Part shown: positions 48,801 to 58,536 of the stretch, in pieces
Numbering within the stretch: position 1 is the stretch's first letter
How the letters are laid out: each line of letters opens with the position of its first letter
Assembly (NCBI GenBank): GCA_001970955.1
Contig: MPUH01000182.1
Span: forward strand, 24,960 to 88,959
Reading direction: 5' to 3'
Source of the DNA: Stentor coeruleus
Lineage: Eukaryota > Ciliophora > Heterotrichea > Heterotrichida > Stentoridae
Length of the DNA: 64,000 bases
Notes under the pieces: generated by a model
Database searches by the model: none
Seen by the model: only the letters and a program-made list of their open reading frames with translations
Told to the model about the DNA's origin: nothing
Program-made: the position numbers and the translations under genes

Positions 48801-50204
48801 TTATTCACTAATAAAATACACTAACTGAAAGGCAATTTTCTTTAAAACCTCAGCCAGAGGTATTCTTAGTACTCCGTTTTCACAGCACAAGTACCAAGTT
48901 TTACCTCTTTTACAGTAACATAAATATTTCCCCCCATCAGCCTCTCCATCATGAGAAATCACTGCACAAAGAGTATATTTTTTCCTACAAATTTCAAAAT
49001 TCTTTGTGATCTTTGTGTATGCTGAGTTCTTATGTCTATATGGAATTTCCCTAAATCTTTTAATATTAATAACCAAAAGCTGTGAAGTTTGAAAAATCTC
49101 TGTTTTTTTCGTTATAACATTTCTACATTGTTTGCATTTGTTTTTGCTCTTTATAGGCTCTGTAAGAAAAGTAAGCGCTTCTTGTATTGATTTGTGCACG
49201 CTAATTTCAAGTGTAAACAATGCTTTTTGTTTTATTTTAGACATTTGACAAGCTGAACAAGAGTAATTTTTCTGTAACACGACCGAAGACAGGTCTTGAA
49301 AAAATGCTGAGTTGGTCTCTTCATCAATTCTGTCAAAAAAAAAGTTTAGAAAACTACCTATTGGTTTGTCTGAGTGGCTATCTGATTTTATAGTTCCAAG
49401 TCTGCAATAGTCAATATCATTTAAATACTCAGTGAGTTTGTTAGAAATGATAATTGTATAATTTTTACTTATAATCATAGCAACCAAGCTGCTTATTATC
49501 CTAGTAAGCGGGCCACCTTTTTTGGTCAAAAAAAACCTTATTATCCTAGTAAGCGGGCCACCTTTTTTGGTCAAAAAAAACTCACAGACCTCTTTCTTGC
49601 TAAGTAAAGCATTGAGCACAGCCATAATGTAGCTATATTTTTCAGGCAGCTGCACACTGAATATGAGTTTTTTCTGTGAAAATGTCCTGTCACCAAGTTC
49701 CTGAGATGGATTTTCTGATATTCCCAAAGGGAAACTATTATCGACACATCTAACTTCTTGACTCTTAGCTGTAAAAATCTCAGGACCCATGCGTTCAGTT
49801 ACTGGAGCTGCAAGAAAGTGTGCTATACAGCAGTCTTTAGAAATAGCTGTGTCTACAAAGGGATTCAAAAGCTTAAGTGGAGGCTCAGAATCGTATTTGG
49901 CATGAAGGAAAATCCATTGTTGTAAATTTAAGATACGGTAGTCTGGACCATAGCGCAGGTTAGACTTTATTTTACCGTTTAAAATAAGAGATGTAGTTTT
50001 TATCGGACCTGGATCTGGCCCTCCGTCCATATGGTTGACCCAAGCGTTGAACCATTTTGTATCTACAGCGAAATATTTAGAATGTTTTATGTTTCCTAGT
50101 CTTTCAAGCTCTTGACGCTCTTCATCGTGAGTGAAATTGATTTTAATGCCTCTATTATTGTTTAAACTTCGAACCCTTCTGTGCATAAACAAATTTGTAC
50201 TCAT
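48801..50204 (-). CDS. DUSP-domain ubiquitin-specific protease homologue, probably inactive
   Basis: 467 aa. Residues about 40-125 are a DUSP domain: YFAVDTKWFNAWVNHM, then GPDPGPIKTTSLIL and LNLQQWIFLHAKYDSEPPLK. From about 190 it follows the USP fold in shortened form. The Cys-box position reads EKYSYIMAVLNALLSK, with Ser where the catalytic Cys of 'NTCYMNA.LQ.L' should be. The zinc-binding fingers CSAC and CKQC are kept. The His-box reads HDGEADGGKYLCYCKRGKTW, with Lys where the catalytic His of 'GHY' should be. Both catalytic positions being replaced points to a pseudo-deubiquitinase that binds but does not cleave ubiquitin. A 45-nt in-frame tandem duplication lies inside. Confidence 0.82.
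   Translation of the reverse strand: MSTNLFMHRRVRSLNNNRGIKINFTHDEERQELERLGNIKHSKYFAVDTKWFNAWVNHMDGGPDPGPIKTTSLILNGKIKSNLRYGPDYRILNLQQWIFLHAKYDSEPPLKLLNPFVDTAISKDCCIAHFLAAPVTERMGPEIFTAKSQEVRCVDNSFPLGISENPSQELGDRTFSQKKLIFSVQLPEKYSYIMAVLNALLSKKEVCEFFLTKKGGPLTRIIRFFLTKKGGPLTRIISSLVAMIISKNYTIIISNKLTEYLNDIDYCRLGTIKSDSHSDKPIGSFLNFFFDRIDEETNSAFFQDLSSVVLQKNYSCSACQMSKIKQKALFTLEISVHKSIQEALTFLTEPIKSKNKCKQCRNVITKKTEIFQTSQLLVINIKRFREIPYRHKNSAYTKITKNFEICRKKYTLCAVISHDGEADGGKYLCYCKRGKTWYLCCENGVLRIPLAEVLKKIAFQLVYFISE
49490..49580 (-). repeat. 45-nt in-frame tandem duplication in the USP homologue
   Basis: Two adjacent near-identical 45-nt copies encode FFLTKKGGPLTRII twice in succession. They keep the frame and fall between the degenerate Cys-box region and the next helix. 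The near-identity implies a very recent duplication or an assembly error. Confidence 0.85.
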
Positions 50205-51035
50205 ATGATAATTTTAATACAACATTTTTGATAATGACTTTGCAGCTGTTTCAGAATTATTTAAGAAGACGATGTTGAAGTTTTTGGAGTGCTTAAAGTT
50301 TTTAATTTTTTTTAATTTTAGGTAGATAGAAAAGAAGATTTTGATGATGATAATAATGAAATTGAAGGAAAAATCTAGTTTAAGAGATTTAAAATTAGAT
50401 TGCTAATTAATTTAATGTCAAAGATGACTTTTAGTTTAAATGCAGGGTGAGTTTGGGATTTTCATACAATAGAAAAGTATTTAGTTTAATTTCAAATGAG
50501 CGGAGGAAAATGCATGTGCATCCATATAATTTTTATTATTATTCGAATTAAATTGCATGCAATTGCACTTTATAGAAATCATATCTTAATTATTTGATAT
50601 ATAAATGAATTTATTTTTACTTACTAAAAATACCAATTCTTAAAATAATCATATCTTACATCTTACTGAAAAATCTTAACTTCGCATCTAAATTTCATCG
50701 CTTTATCAAAAACTCCTTTTCTCCAAAATTTTATTAGCTTTCTCAACTTTTATAATTTCTCTTTTTAATATACTCCTTTATTCTAGTACCATTCAAGTTG
50801 GTAAAAGAGCTTTTCTGCCTGCATCTTCAATACTCTATCCATAGCTCCACTTATTTCCTTAGAAAATTTCAATTCTTTTTTAAGTATTCACCTAACCGGC
50901 TAGTTCAATGCTATCATCCTAACTCTTACAATTCTCAATTCCACAGCTCTACAAATCATTCAATTTCACCAGTCTTTTTAACTCTAACATCTCAGTCCTA
51001 TTTAATCAATTCTAATAATAATAACAGTTACTAGG
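50205..51035. other. Intergenic spacer, divergent promoters
   Basis: 831 nt between the USP homologue (minus) and CFAP20 (plus). A TTG-initiated 78-codon frame at 50798-51034 is Ser/Asn/Tyr-rich and is taken as chance. No RNA gene seen. Confidence 0.6.
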
Positions 51036-51608
51036 ATGTTTAAGAACACATTTCAGTCAGGATTTCTTTCAATCCTCTACAGTATTGGTGCAAAACCTTT
51101 ACAAATCTGGGACAAAAGTGTGAGAAATGGGCATATCAAGCGAATAACAGATACAGACATTCAAAGTTCAGTGCTTGAAATTATGGGAACAAATGTTTCA
51201 ACCACATACATAACATGCCCTGCCGATCCTAATCAAACTTTAGGCATAAAGCTCCCATTTCTAGTCATGATTATTAAGAATTTGAAGAAATATTTTACAT
51301 TCGAAGTCCAGGTTTTAGATGATAAAAACATAAGAAGACGTTTTCGAGCTTCGAATTATCAGAGCACAACAAGAGTTAAGCCTTTTATTTGCACAATGCC
51401 TATGAGACTTGATGAAGGATGGAATCAGATCCAGTTTAACTTGAGTGATTTTACTAGAAGAGCATATGGGACAAACTATATCGAGACTTTGAGGGTACAG
51501 TTACATGCTAATTGCCGACTTAGGAGGATTTATTTCTCAGACAGACTGTATTCGGAAGAAGAGCTCCCACCAGAGTTTAAGCTTTTCTTACCTTTACAGA
51601 AACAGTAA
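51036..51608 (+). CDS. CFAP20: CFAP20 (BUG22) cilia- and flagella-associated protein
   Basis: 190 aa, almost exactly the family length. It starts [18 protein letters not shown] and continues [20 protein letters not shown], one of the most conserved stretches among ciliary proteins. Further matches are [20 protein letters not shown], the region around [11 protein letters not shown], and [24 protein letters not shown]20 is an inner-junction protein of doublet microtubules linking A- and B-tubules; in ciliates it is needed for normal ciliary beating and basal-body function. Intronless and apparently complete. Confidence 0.97.
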   Translation: MFKNTFQSGFLSILYSIGAKPLQIWDKSVRNGHIKRITDTDIQSSVLEIMGTNVSTTYITCPADPNQTLGIKLPFLVMIIKNLKKYFTFEVQVLDDKNIRRRFRASNYQSTTRVKPFICTMPMRLDEGWNQIQFNLSDFTRRAYGTNYIETLRVQLHANCRLRRIYFSDRLYSEEELPPEFKLFLPLQKQ

Positions 51609-52426
51609 GTTTAAAATTATTAGTAATTTAATTGAAAGATTTGATAAAATTGATGCAAATTATTCTTTCAAAATGGAGTGAGGAAAGAGGAAAATAGACT
51701 GATAATGGATTAGAACTTATCGAGATAAAGTTTATTAGTCGCACCTCTCACAGGAAAGATCAAAAATTTAATTATTCTATCATTTAAAGGATTTCGTGAT
51801 TAATAAAACTAATTTGTTGTTTATATAGTTATGCTTATAAATCCATTAAAGTAATACTATCACTTGTTTATTGTAGCGTATGAGCAAGCAATTATATTCA
51901 ATAAACTATCTACTTATAAATTATATGAAGAGAAGATAGAGTATATTCTAAGAATACATGTATAATTCAATGCTATTTTGTTGCATTTTGACTATGATGG
52001 GTTTCTATTTTATTGTAGCATAAAGCATTTTTATATTTTTAACTGCTTAGTATTAAGATTAGTTCAAATACTAGACAAGTATTTAGCGAAGGAAGGTAGT
52101 TGCCAATTAATAATCCAGCTTTAATACTTTTTCTGCATCAAATTGCTACCCTTATTGTTATATAATCTCTCATATTATTATTGTTATTTCAATTCAATTT
52201 ACTACAAGCAAGAATAAAATGCACCCACAAATTACACTACTAACAACTTTCAAAATTATTTTCACCAACTCGTACTAAATCTTTATTACCCTATTCTCAT
52301 TTCAGCATACAAATCCAAAATTTTCAGAATTTCTCACTCAAAACTTTAAAATCATCAAAGCTCAGCTCAAACCCACTTCCAAATAATCTGTAAATCAACC
52401 CTATATGAAAAGCTAATCTGCTATTA
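51609..52426. other. Intergenic spacer between convergent genes
   Basis: 818 nt, AT-rich, between CFAP20 (plus) and the 3' end of RPS18 (minus). No feature supported. Confidence 0.6.
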
Positions 52427-52894
52427 TTACTTCTTCTTGCTAACACCAACAGTCTTGCCTTTCCTGCCAGTGGTCTTAGTTTTCTGTCCTCTAACCCTAA
52501 GTCCCCACCAATGTCTTAACCCACGATGCAACATCATTTTCTTCATCCTTTCCAGATCTTCACGCAATTTGGCATCCAAGTTGTTTGCAGCCACATGACT
52601 ACTCACACCTGTGACGACATCACATTGCCTGTTCAAAAACCATTCAGGAATCTGATGTTCCACAGGATTCTGGACAATTGTCACAATCTGGTTAATTTCA
52701 TCTTCGGTGAGTTCACCAGCACGCTTATTTAAATCAACACCAGCTCTTTTCAGCACGAGATTTGAAAACCGCTTGCCAATCCCTTTGATTCCAGTAAGTG
52801 CAAACATTACCTTTTGTTTACCTTTGATATTGGTATTCATGATACGAAGGATGTGATTGAAGTTCTTTTCTTCTGTGACTACTAAAGAGGCCAT
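52427..52894 (-). CDS. RPS18: Ribosomal protein uS13 (S18 of the eukaryotic 40S subunit)
   Basis: 155 aa (about 152 in animals). It matches along its whole length: [54 protein letters not shown], and the C-terminal [17 protein letters not shown] followed by a basic tail ([11 protein letters not shown]). uS13 sits in the head of the small subunit and contacts the P-site tRNA and the large subunit. Its codon use is a good reference for highly expressed genes here. Divergent from the coiled-coil gene at 53050, with a shared 155-nt spacer. Confidence 0.98.
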   Translation of the reverse strand: MASLVVTEEKNFNHILRIMNTNIKGKQKVMFALTGIKGIGKRFSNLVLKRAGVDLNKRAGELTEDEINQIVTIVQNPVEHQIPEWFLNRQCDVVTGVSSHVAANNLDAKLREDLERMKKMMLHRGLRHWWGLRVRGQKTKTTGRKGKTVGVSKKK

Positions 52895-53049
52895 TTGTGG
52901 CTAAGATTTATAAATCTAATATTTAAGTGCAAGGTTAATGGCTTTACAAGTCAGGAGTATATATGCTTCTATATAAAAGCATAGATTATTATAAGTTTAA
53001 AATTCCTTAGGCTTGTATAGATAGCTTTATATTTATATAATTTCTTCAT

Positions 53050-53556
53050 ATGAGTCGAGATATGAATCACTTTAGAGGTGAGAGTTTCGGAGCTCCAATT
53101 ATCGCTGAGTCAGTTGAGGATAACTACTTAGAAACTCTTATTGCGCATTATAAGTCCTGCTTGATATTGGAAAAATCAGGAAAAAACCCTGAAGCACTTT
53201 TGCAGCATGTTAGGAGTATTGAAAGAGAAATTTCTTTGCTTGACAACTGGAATTCACAACTTGAGGAACTTCTTGAAATCAAAGATTTAGAAATTGATAG
53301 ACTTAATGAAGACATTCGAGATTTAGATGAAGATTTAAAGGAAATTGATTGTACAAGACAAGAGCTTGAGTCACGCTGTGAGCATCTACAGCAACAAAAA
53401 GCGATAAAAGACAAAATTATACAAAAACAAGAGTTTATGATAAAGTCTAAAGAGCCTGTTCAGAATTTTGGAAGGAATATTACCCCTGTGAAAAGTGAAA
53501 AGCGTCTAATGCCAAAGACTGCAAGAAATCGATATGAAAGTCCAACTCTTGTTTAG
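53050..53556 (+). CDS. Small coiled-coil protein
   Basis: 168 aa. After 30 N-terminal residues, residues 35-135 form a continuous coiled coil (IEREISLLDNWNSQLEELL, EDIRDLDEDLKEIDCTRQEL, ESRCEHLQQQKAIKDKII). The tail is basic (TPVKSEKRLMPKTARNRY). No family assigned. It shares the short divergent promoter region with RPS18. Confidence 0.72.
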   Translation: MSRDMNHFRGESFGAPIIAESVEDNYLETLIAHYKSCLILEKSGKNPEALLQHVRSIEREISLLDNWNSQLEELLEIKDLEIDRLNEDIRDLDEDLKEIDCTRQELESRCEHLQQQKAIKDKIIQKQEFMIKSKEPVQNFGRNITPVKSEKRLMPKTARNRYESPTLV

Positions 53557-54029
53557 ATTATGTGAGTTTATGTTTTGTATATATATTAATATAGTAAGAA
53601 TTAGTAATAAATGAGTGATTACTAGGATGTTTGATGATAAAATAAATAGAAGGTAAGCAATTGCAGCTTTGATGTAATCTTTATAATAAATGCAGTTTAA
53701 GCAGGTTGACTAATGTATTAATATTATTTTTTAAAATCATTTGGTTAATAAAAATTATTCTCATAATTAACCATATACTAATGATTTCAAAGCATTGCTT
53801 GCTTGCTTTTGATTATAAGAGGAGCTTTGACATAAGTAAATTTTCTCTAAATAAATATTATTTTAAAAATCATTAATCATATTTTATTTGCTCCATAGAG
53901 ATGAATATTTATTCATATAAAAATAATTATCCTAAGTTATTTAGTGAAATTCTTAATATTTGTGATAAAGGCCTCAAATAAGCTAGGTTCACAAATCTTT
54001 TATTATTGAAATTCTCCCGAAATAATCTT
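53557..54029. other. Intergenic spacer
   Basis: 473 nt, AT-rich, after the coiled-coil gene and before the transposase relic. Nothing else seen. Confidence 0.55.
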
Positions 54030-54375
54030 ATAATTTTGAATACCTACATTATCTTTTTCTTAAGTTTCGCTTAATACAGACAAAGACTTCAACATTTCGA
54101 GTGTTCACTTTATTATCATCTGGATTGACAAAATTTCTTAAATGATTTACAGTTTTATGGCCTTAAATCTCATATTCAGGCAAAATATTTAATAAATAAT
54201 ATTGGCTTTCAATTCATCATCACAAATTATAGTCTTCGGTTTAACTATTCTTTCGATTACTTCTAATAAGCAAGCTCTACTTCTATCACGAACAATTTAA
54301 ATAAAACAGTCATGAGGATTATTTCGAGTTATCAACTACTTCACCAATAAATTATCCAGATTAATTAAATAGGCA
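54030..54375 (-). pseudogene. Relic of an ISXO2-like (IS1595-type) DDE transposase
   Basis: Read on the minus strand in pieces, the region gives IVRDRSRACLLEVIERIV, then KPKTIICDDELKAN, then, after a frameshift, NILPEYEI-stop-GHKTVNH, and LRNFVNPDDNKVNTRNVEVF. This is the conserved order of ISXO2-like transposases: 'V.DRS...L...I...I..GT.I.SD', then 'H.TVNHS..FV.P....HT...E'. The second catalytic Asp (CDD) and the 'VNH...FV.P' block are recognisable. There are several in-frame TAA codons and at least one frameshift, so it is dead. No terminal repeats were identified. Confidence 0.75.
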
Positions 54376-55193
54376 TGTTGATAATTCACGTTATTTTGAA
54401 AACTAATGACTTGCTGTTATTGTTGAAAATTGTATTTAAAGCCAGTATCTTTAACAGTTGTTTCAGTAAAAATTCATAAAAAAATAATAAAATAAAAAAT
54501 ATTTTATCATGCACTTGAGTATAACGAAACAAAATAGTGCGTATTAGTAGCTTGGAATTTTCAAAAATTGTGCCTGCCTTCAAAGAAATCTTTTAGCCTT
54601 AGATTTGCTAATATCTATATCACTTAGATAGGACCCATAGCATAGATAGGGCAAATCTTTGCCATAATTCTCTGCCCAAATAATTGCCGAATCTTCATCT
54701 AAGCATATTTTTATTAAATAGAATCTTTTTATTTGTATGAGAAATGATTTGAGCTTTAAAGTTAATTAGTGTGGTAGAATACGCAAGAAACTACTTTAAA
54801 TCGTAAATATTAGTGAAATCATAAGTAAAATGGATATTTTGATGCTAATTTTTTTAATTTCAAAGTTCCTCCTATAACAAAAATCAAGCTAACCTCGAAA
54901 ATAATATAAATTCCTGATAGATTTATAAAAAGAAAATATCTGAAAATATATCAGATTGAAAAATTGACCCTTCACAAGAGAATATGCTAGTATGATTTTT
55001 GCATTATCAAATATTTTTGCTTTGTGAATTTATTCGGCAAAATACTCTATTTTCTATTACAGAATATTTATATATGCAACTGTTCAACATAAATTAAATA
55101 AAATACAAGAAAATGAATGATCGTGTGAAATAGTTGCATATAAGTATGTTTTATAGTCTTATTTCGAGTGAGATTAGCTATAATATTAAATAT
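54376..55193. other. Spacer between transposase relic and zinc-finger gene
   Basis: 818 nt with no supported gene. It may include further decayed parts of the mobile element. Two 8-nt inverted copies of AGATTTGC lie near 54601 and 54651 but do not form a convincing element. Confidence 0.5.
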
Positions 55194-55451
55194 ATGCCAA
55201 AGTATTATTGTGATTACTGTGATAAGTGGATTCAAGAAACACGAAAGCAGCATATCCTTACAGAAATTCACAAGAAAAGCAAAGAAAATTATTACGAACA
55301 GTTTGATAATAAGCCTGCAAGTGGAGTTACTGAATGGGAGTACACAAAATCTCATGAGGAAAAAATACTCGAAAAATATCTTCAAGAAAAGATGTGGAAA
55401 AACATTTACAAACACTTTCAAGTAGGAAATCAAGATAAGAAGCAGTCCTAA
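55194..55451 (+). CDS. U1-C-type zinc-finger protein (U1 snRNP C / U11-20K-like)
   Basis: 85 aa. I chose the ATG at 55194 because the protein then begins MPKYYCDYCDKW, matching the U1-C start (MPKFYCDYCD in animals); an open frame exists upstream but is not conserved. The C2H2 finger has Cys6, Cys9, His20 and His26 (H-x5-H as in U1-C). The stretch between Cys9 and His20 is 10 residues, about four shorter than in animal U1-C. It is followed by KKSKENYYEQF, as in 'KENV.DYY..W'. U1-C stabilises the pairing of U1 snRNA with the 5' splice site. A role in splicing is likely but U11/U12-20K or another matrin-type finger remains possible. It lies 53 nt upstream of PEX11. Confidence 0.75.
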   Translation: MPKYYCDYCDKWIQETRKQHILTEIHKKSKENYYEQFDNKPASGVTEWEYTKSHEEKILEKYLQEKMWKNIYKHFQVGNQDKKQS

Positions 55452-55504
55452 TTTTATAATATAAAAAACTAAGCTGCTAAGTTGAGTAATTTTGGATATA
55501 AAAT

Positions 55505-56188
55505 ATGGAGAAGCTACTGCGCTTTTTAGAAAAAGCTGAAGGAAGAGATAAAGTCCTCAAAGTAATCCAGTACTTCGGAAGGTTCCAAAAATCCATAGTT
55601 TCCAATAAATTTACAATAAGATTCATGAATCTTTCTTATGCTGCAAGACTTTCAAGACAAATATTCCGTCTAGGTAAGAGTTTTCTTGAATTACACAACA
55701 TCCGCAACTCTATTAAAAAGGACTTTCTCGACAATTTTACAAAATTTCTCACTATTTTAATGAGCGCCTCCATGTGTGTTAGATGGCTCTTTGATAATCT
55801 TAGTGTGCTTTCTGCATATAAAATAATAGAATTTGATCATAGAGAATTCACTAAAGCATCAACAACAGCTTGGGTGTTTGCTTTGATATTTAAACTAACA
55901 AATTGCTCTCAAGAAATGATGAAAAGTTATGCTAGAGAAGCTATGCTAAAAGAAACATCAATTGGTAAAACTACAAGATGGGTTGTTGAGAACTTAGATG
56001 AGCTTTCACAGACTAGGAGGAAAATGATATTGGAAATTGCTAAAACTATTGGAGATTTGATTATAGCGTCTAATGGAGCTTTAATTCCTTATAAAGTACT
56101 AGGGAAACAATTCAGTGAGAAATGGGTGGGTATTGGGGGAGTGGTTTCAGCATGCATTTCCATATTTGAAATATGGTATGATTGCTAG
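55505..56188 (+). CDS. PEX11: Peroxisomal membrane protein PEX11
   Basis: 227 aa, typical family length. It opens with EKLLRFLEKAEGRDKVLKVI and QYFGRF, the conserved amphipathic start of PEX11, followed by helices ARLSRQIFRLGKSFLELHNI and, near the end, the paired hydrophobic segment KTIGDLIIASNGALIPYKVL and the terminal GIGGVVSACISIFEIWY. PEX11 elongates and divides peroxisomes and may form a metabolite channel. Both termini should face the cytosol. Confidence 0.92.
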   Translation: MEKLLRFLEKAEGRDKVLKVIQYFGRFQKSIVSNKFTIRFMNLSYAARLSRQIFRLGKSFLELHNIRNSIKKDFLDNFTKFLTILMSASMCVRWLFDNLSVLSAYKIIEFDHREFTKASTTAWVFALIFKLTNCSQEMMKSYAREAMLKETSIGKTTRWVVENLDELSQTRRKMILEIAKTIGDLIIASNGALIPYKVLGKQFSEKWVGIGGVVSACISIFEIWYDC

Positions 56189-58536
56189 TTAATAATAATG
56201 ATTAGTTTTATGGGCTTTAAATCTTAAGCAAAAATAAAATAATTTGTAAATTTGTATATTGAAAGTTAAATACTAAAAGTATAAGAAATTAAAATTGAAG
56301 AAGTTGAAATTTATTAGATATTATAAATTATTAATAAGTGAAAGGTATTTATAAAATCATCAGCCTAAACTTGCATAAAATTTTATAAGCAAATTCTGCA
56401 GATTTATAATAGTCATTATTCTGGATGATAAATATTTCAAAAATATATGATGACATGAGATCATAATAATTAATTTAACAGAGCAATATATTTTTTATAT
56501 TTTATTTGTTTGTACTACTTAGGCATATTATTTAAATAGGTTTTACTATTGCTATTATGTTTTTTTAATTAATTGCTTTTAATCTCAAAAATAGTATTGA
56601 ATTTTATATTAATTATATAATAATACTCAATTTCTTATGCTTTAATTATATCTAGTAATCAGAAAACCATAATTTTTACTTTTACTCATTTAAAAAGTAT
56701 TAAATCCATGATAGCTTAGTTAGGGTATTTGCTTTCATCTAATCAAATATAATTTCATTTCAGATAACCTAGACTTATAATAAATTTGAAAGATTATTAT
56801 GCTATTTTGGCGGAAGCAGTTAAAGCAAAATGATCAATCATAAATAAAGCTCAAAGTTATTGAAGAATATATTAAAGTGGATTCTACATTGAGAGAATCA
56901 GCAAATAAATTATCCATTAACTAAAGTTCCATAATTAGATTGATAGCATTAAAATGGGTTCAATGAGTATTGAATTAATATTAAAAATTGAATAAAGAAT
57001 CTTACAGCAACCTTCTAGAGCTATAGCATCATGTTTAAGGGTTAAAATATAAAAGATGCCAAGGAATCATTATTTCTTAATATTAATTTAATTAGAGGTG
57101 ATTGAATTTACTCGAAAATTAGGAACCAATGATTTAAGACATAAATTAATTAGTTTGAAGGTTTATAAGAAATGTATTTAAAGATAAAATAAGGATGCAT
57201 TTTCTAAAAATTGGACACTGCTTAAAAGTTTATAAAAATGCTTTTCAAGAACTTTAAAATTACTCCCAAAATTCAGTATATGAGTCTTCAGACTTTGAAA
57301 TTATCAGATTTTCTATGGTTGTATTAGGATTCATGCATCTTTTGCTTATCAATACTTTTCCATATAATTATAAATTTAAGTCCGAACATAAGTTCAATGA
57401 GAGGGAAGCTGGTTGATTTTATACCAAAATATTTTTAGTAATTATAAATTTTGTTTAGAATCTTGATGAACTGATGTCTAGGAATTTCATCACTGATAGC
57501 CGAAGAGATAGATATAATATTAAATTATTTTATCAGAAAATACCCCATCATAGATTTTCTATACCTTTCTATCATTAGTAGCATAAGAGTCAATTCTGGA
57601 TTCTAGATATTCTGTTTTAATTTTCCTTGAAAATTTATCCCAAATAATATAGCAATCCTTTTATCATTATATAAATATATTAATACATTATTTTTTGAAA
57701 TTTCCTTTAATTATATATAGTTTATGATCCCATACATTCTGAACCTTGACTATAAATTCTTCAACAAGATTATAGGATGCATAAAGTGATCCATATAAAC
57801 ATGGTAATTCTAATTTTAATTTCTTGATAAAATCTATCATAAATTATAGATCTTATGCTCTTCATTACCTAGACCAGAAAAAATATATGTTTCAAGTAGT
57901 ATCTTACAGTAGATTTACAAAGTAGGAAAGCTTAAAACCCCATTTTTCTATTTTGTAAGCATATACTGCTTAAAGACTTACTCATTCATATTTAATTATA
58001 GACTTATCGATCGGAATATTAAATCTTGGGTTATATAATCTAAGTCAATAATCTTAGTCATTCGACTTATTATTAAAATTATCTTTATTAATCGATAGTA
58101 TAAATTAACCACAATCTTTTCTTGTATTTTGTGTAAAATTTCTGCTCTACATTCTACAATTCTACCAATGCATATTATTTCAGGTTTTATGCTTATTTCC
58201 ATCATAAAAGTATGTATATATATTTTCTTAATTCAATAATATTAAAATTCTCCAAGTAATTATCTTTCTTATTATAATTATATTTCAGCTGAAAATCTTA
58301 ATTGAACTTTAGTAGATTAGATACAAAAAATCATATATTTTATGATAGCTTTATCAAAATCCTTGAAGAAGTTAATTAAAAATATACCAATATCAAACTA
58401 AACTAATTTACTAAAACTGAATTCTCACCTATTTCATAAATTATAAGTATAGCAAGTAGACTATTTTTTATTTTAATTAAAGAAGTAAAACACAGTATAT
58501 GATATTAAGCTATGCTTTTAGCATTTATCCTAATTA
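56189..58536. other. 2.3-kb gene-poor stretch, possible decayed transposase
   Basis: No intact gene. On the plus strand at about 56853-56960 there is a helix-turn-helix-like reading, KVIEEYIKVDSTLRESANKL followed by SIN-stop-SSIIRLIALKW. In another frame at about 57101-57270 I read LGTNDLRHKLISLKVYKKC and NKDAFSKNWTLLKSL. These are typical of degraded transposase coding sequence but no family can be named. The remainder is AT-rich noise. Confidence 0.4.

Noticed and set aside
50798-51034. 78-aa open frame upstream of CFAP20
   Set aside because: It starts with TTG, is Ser/Asn-rich and lies in the divergent promoter region; no similarity recognised.
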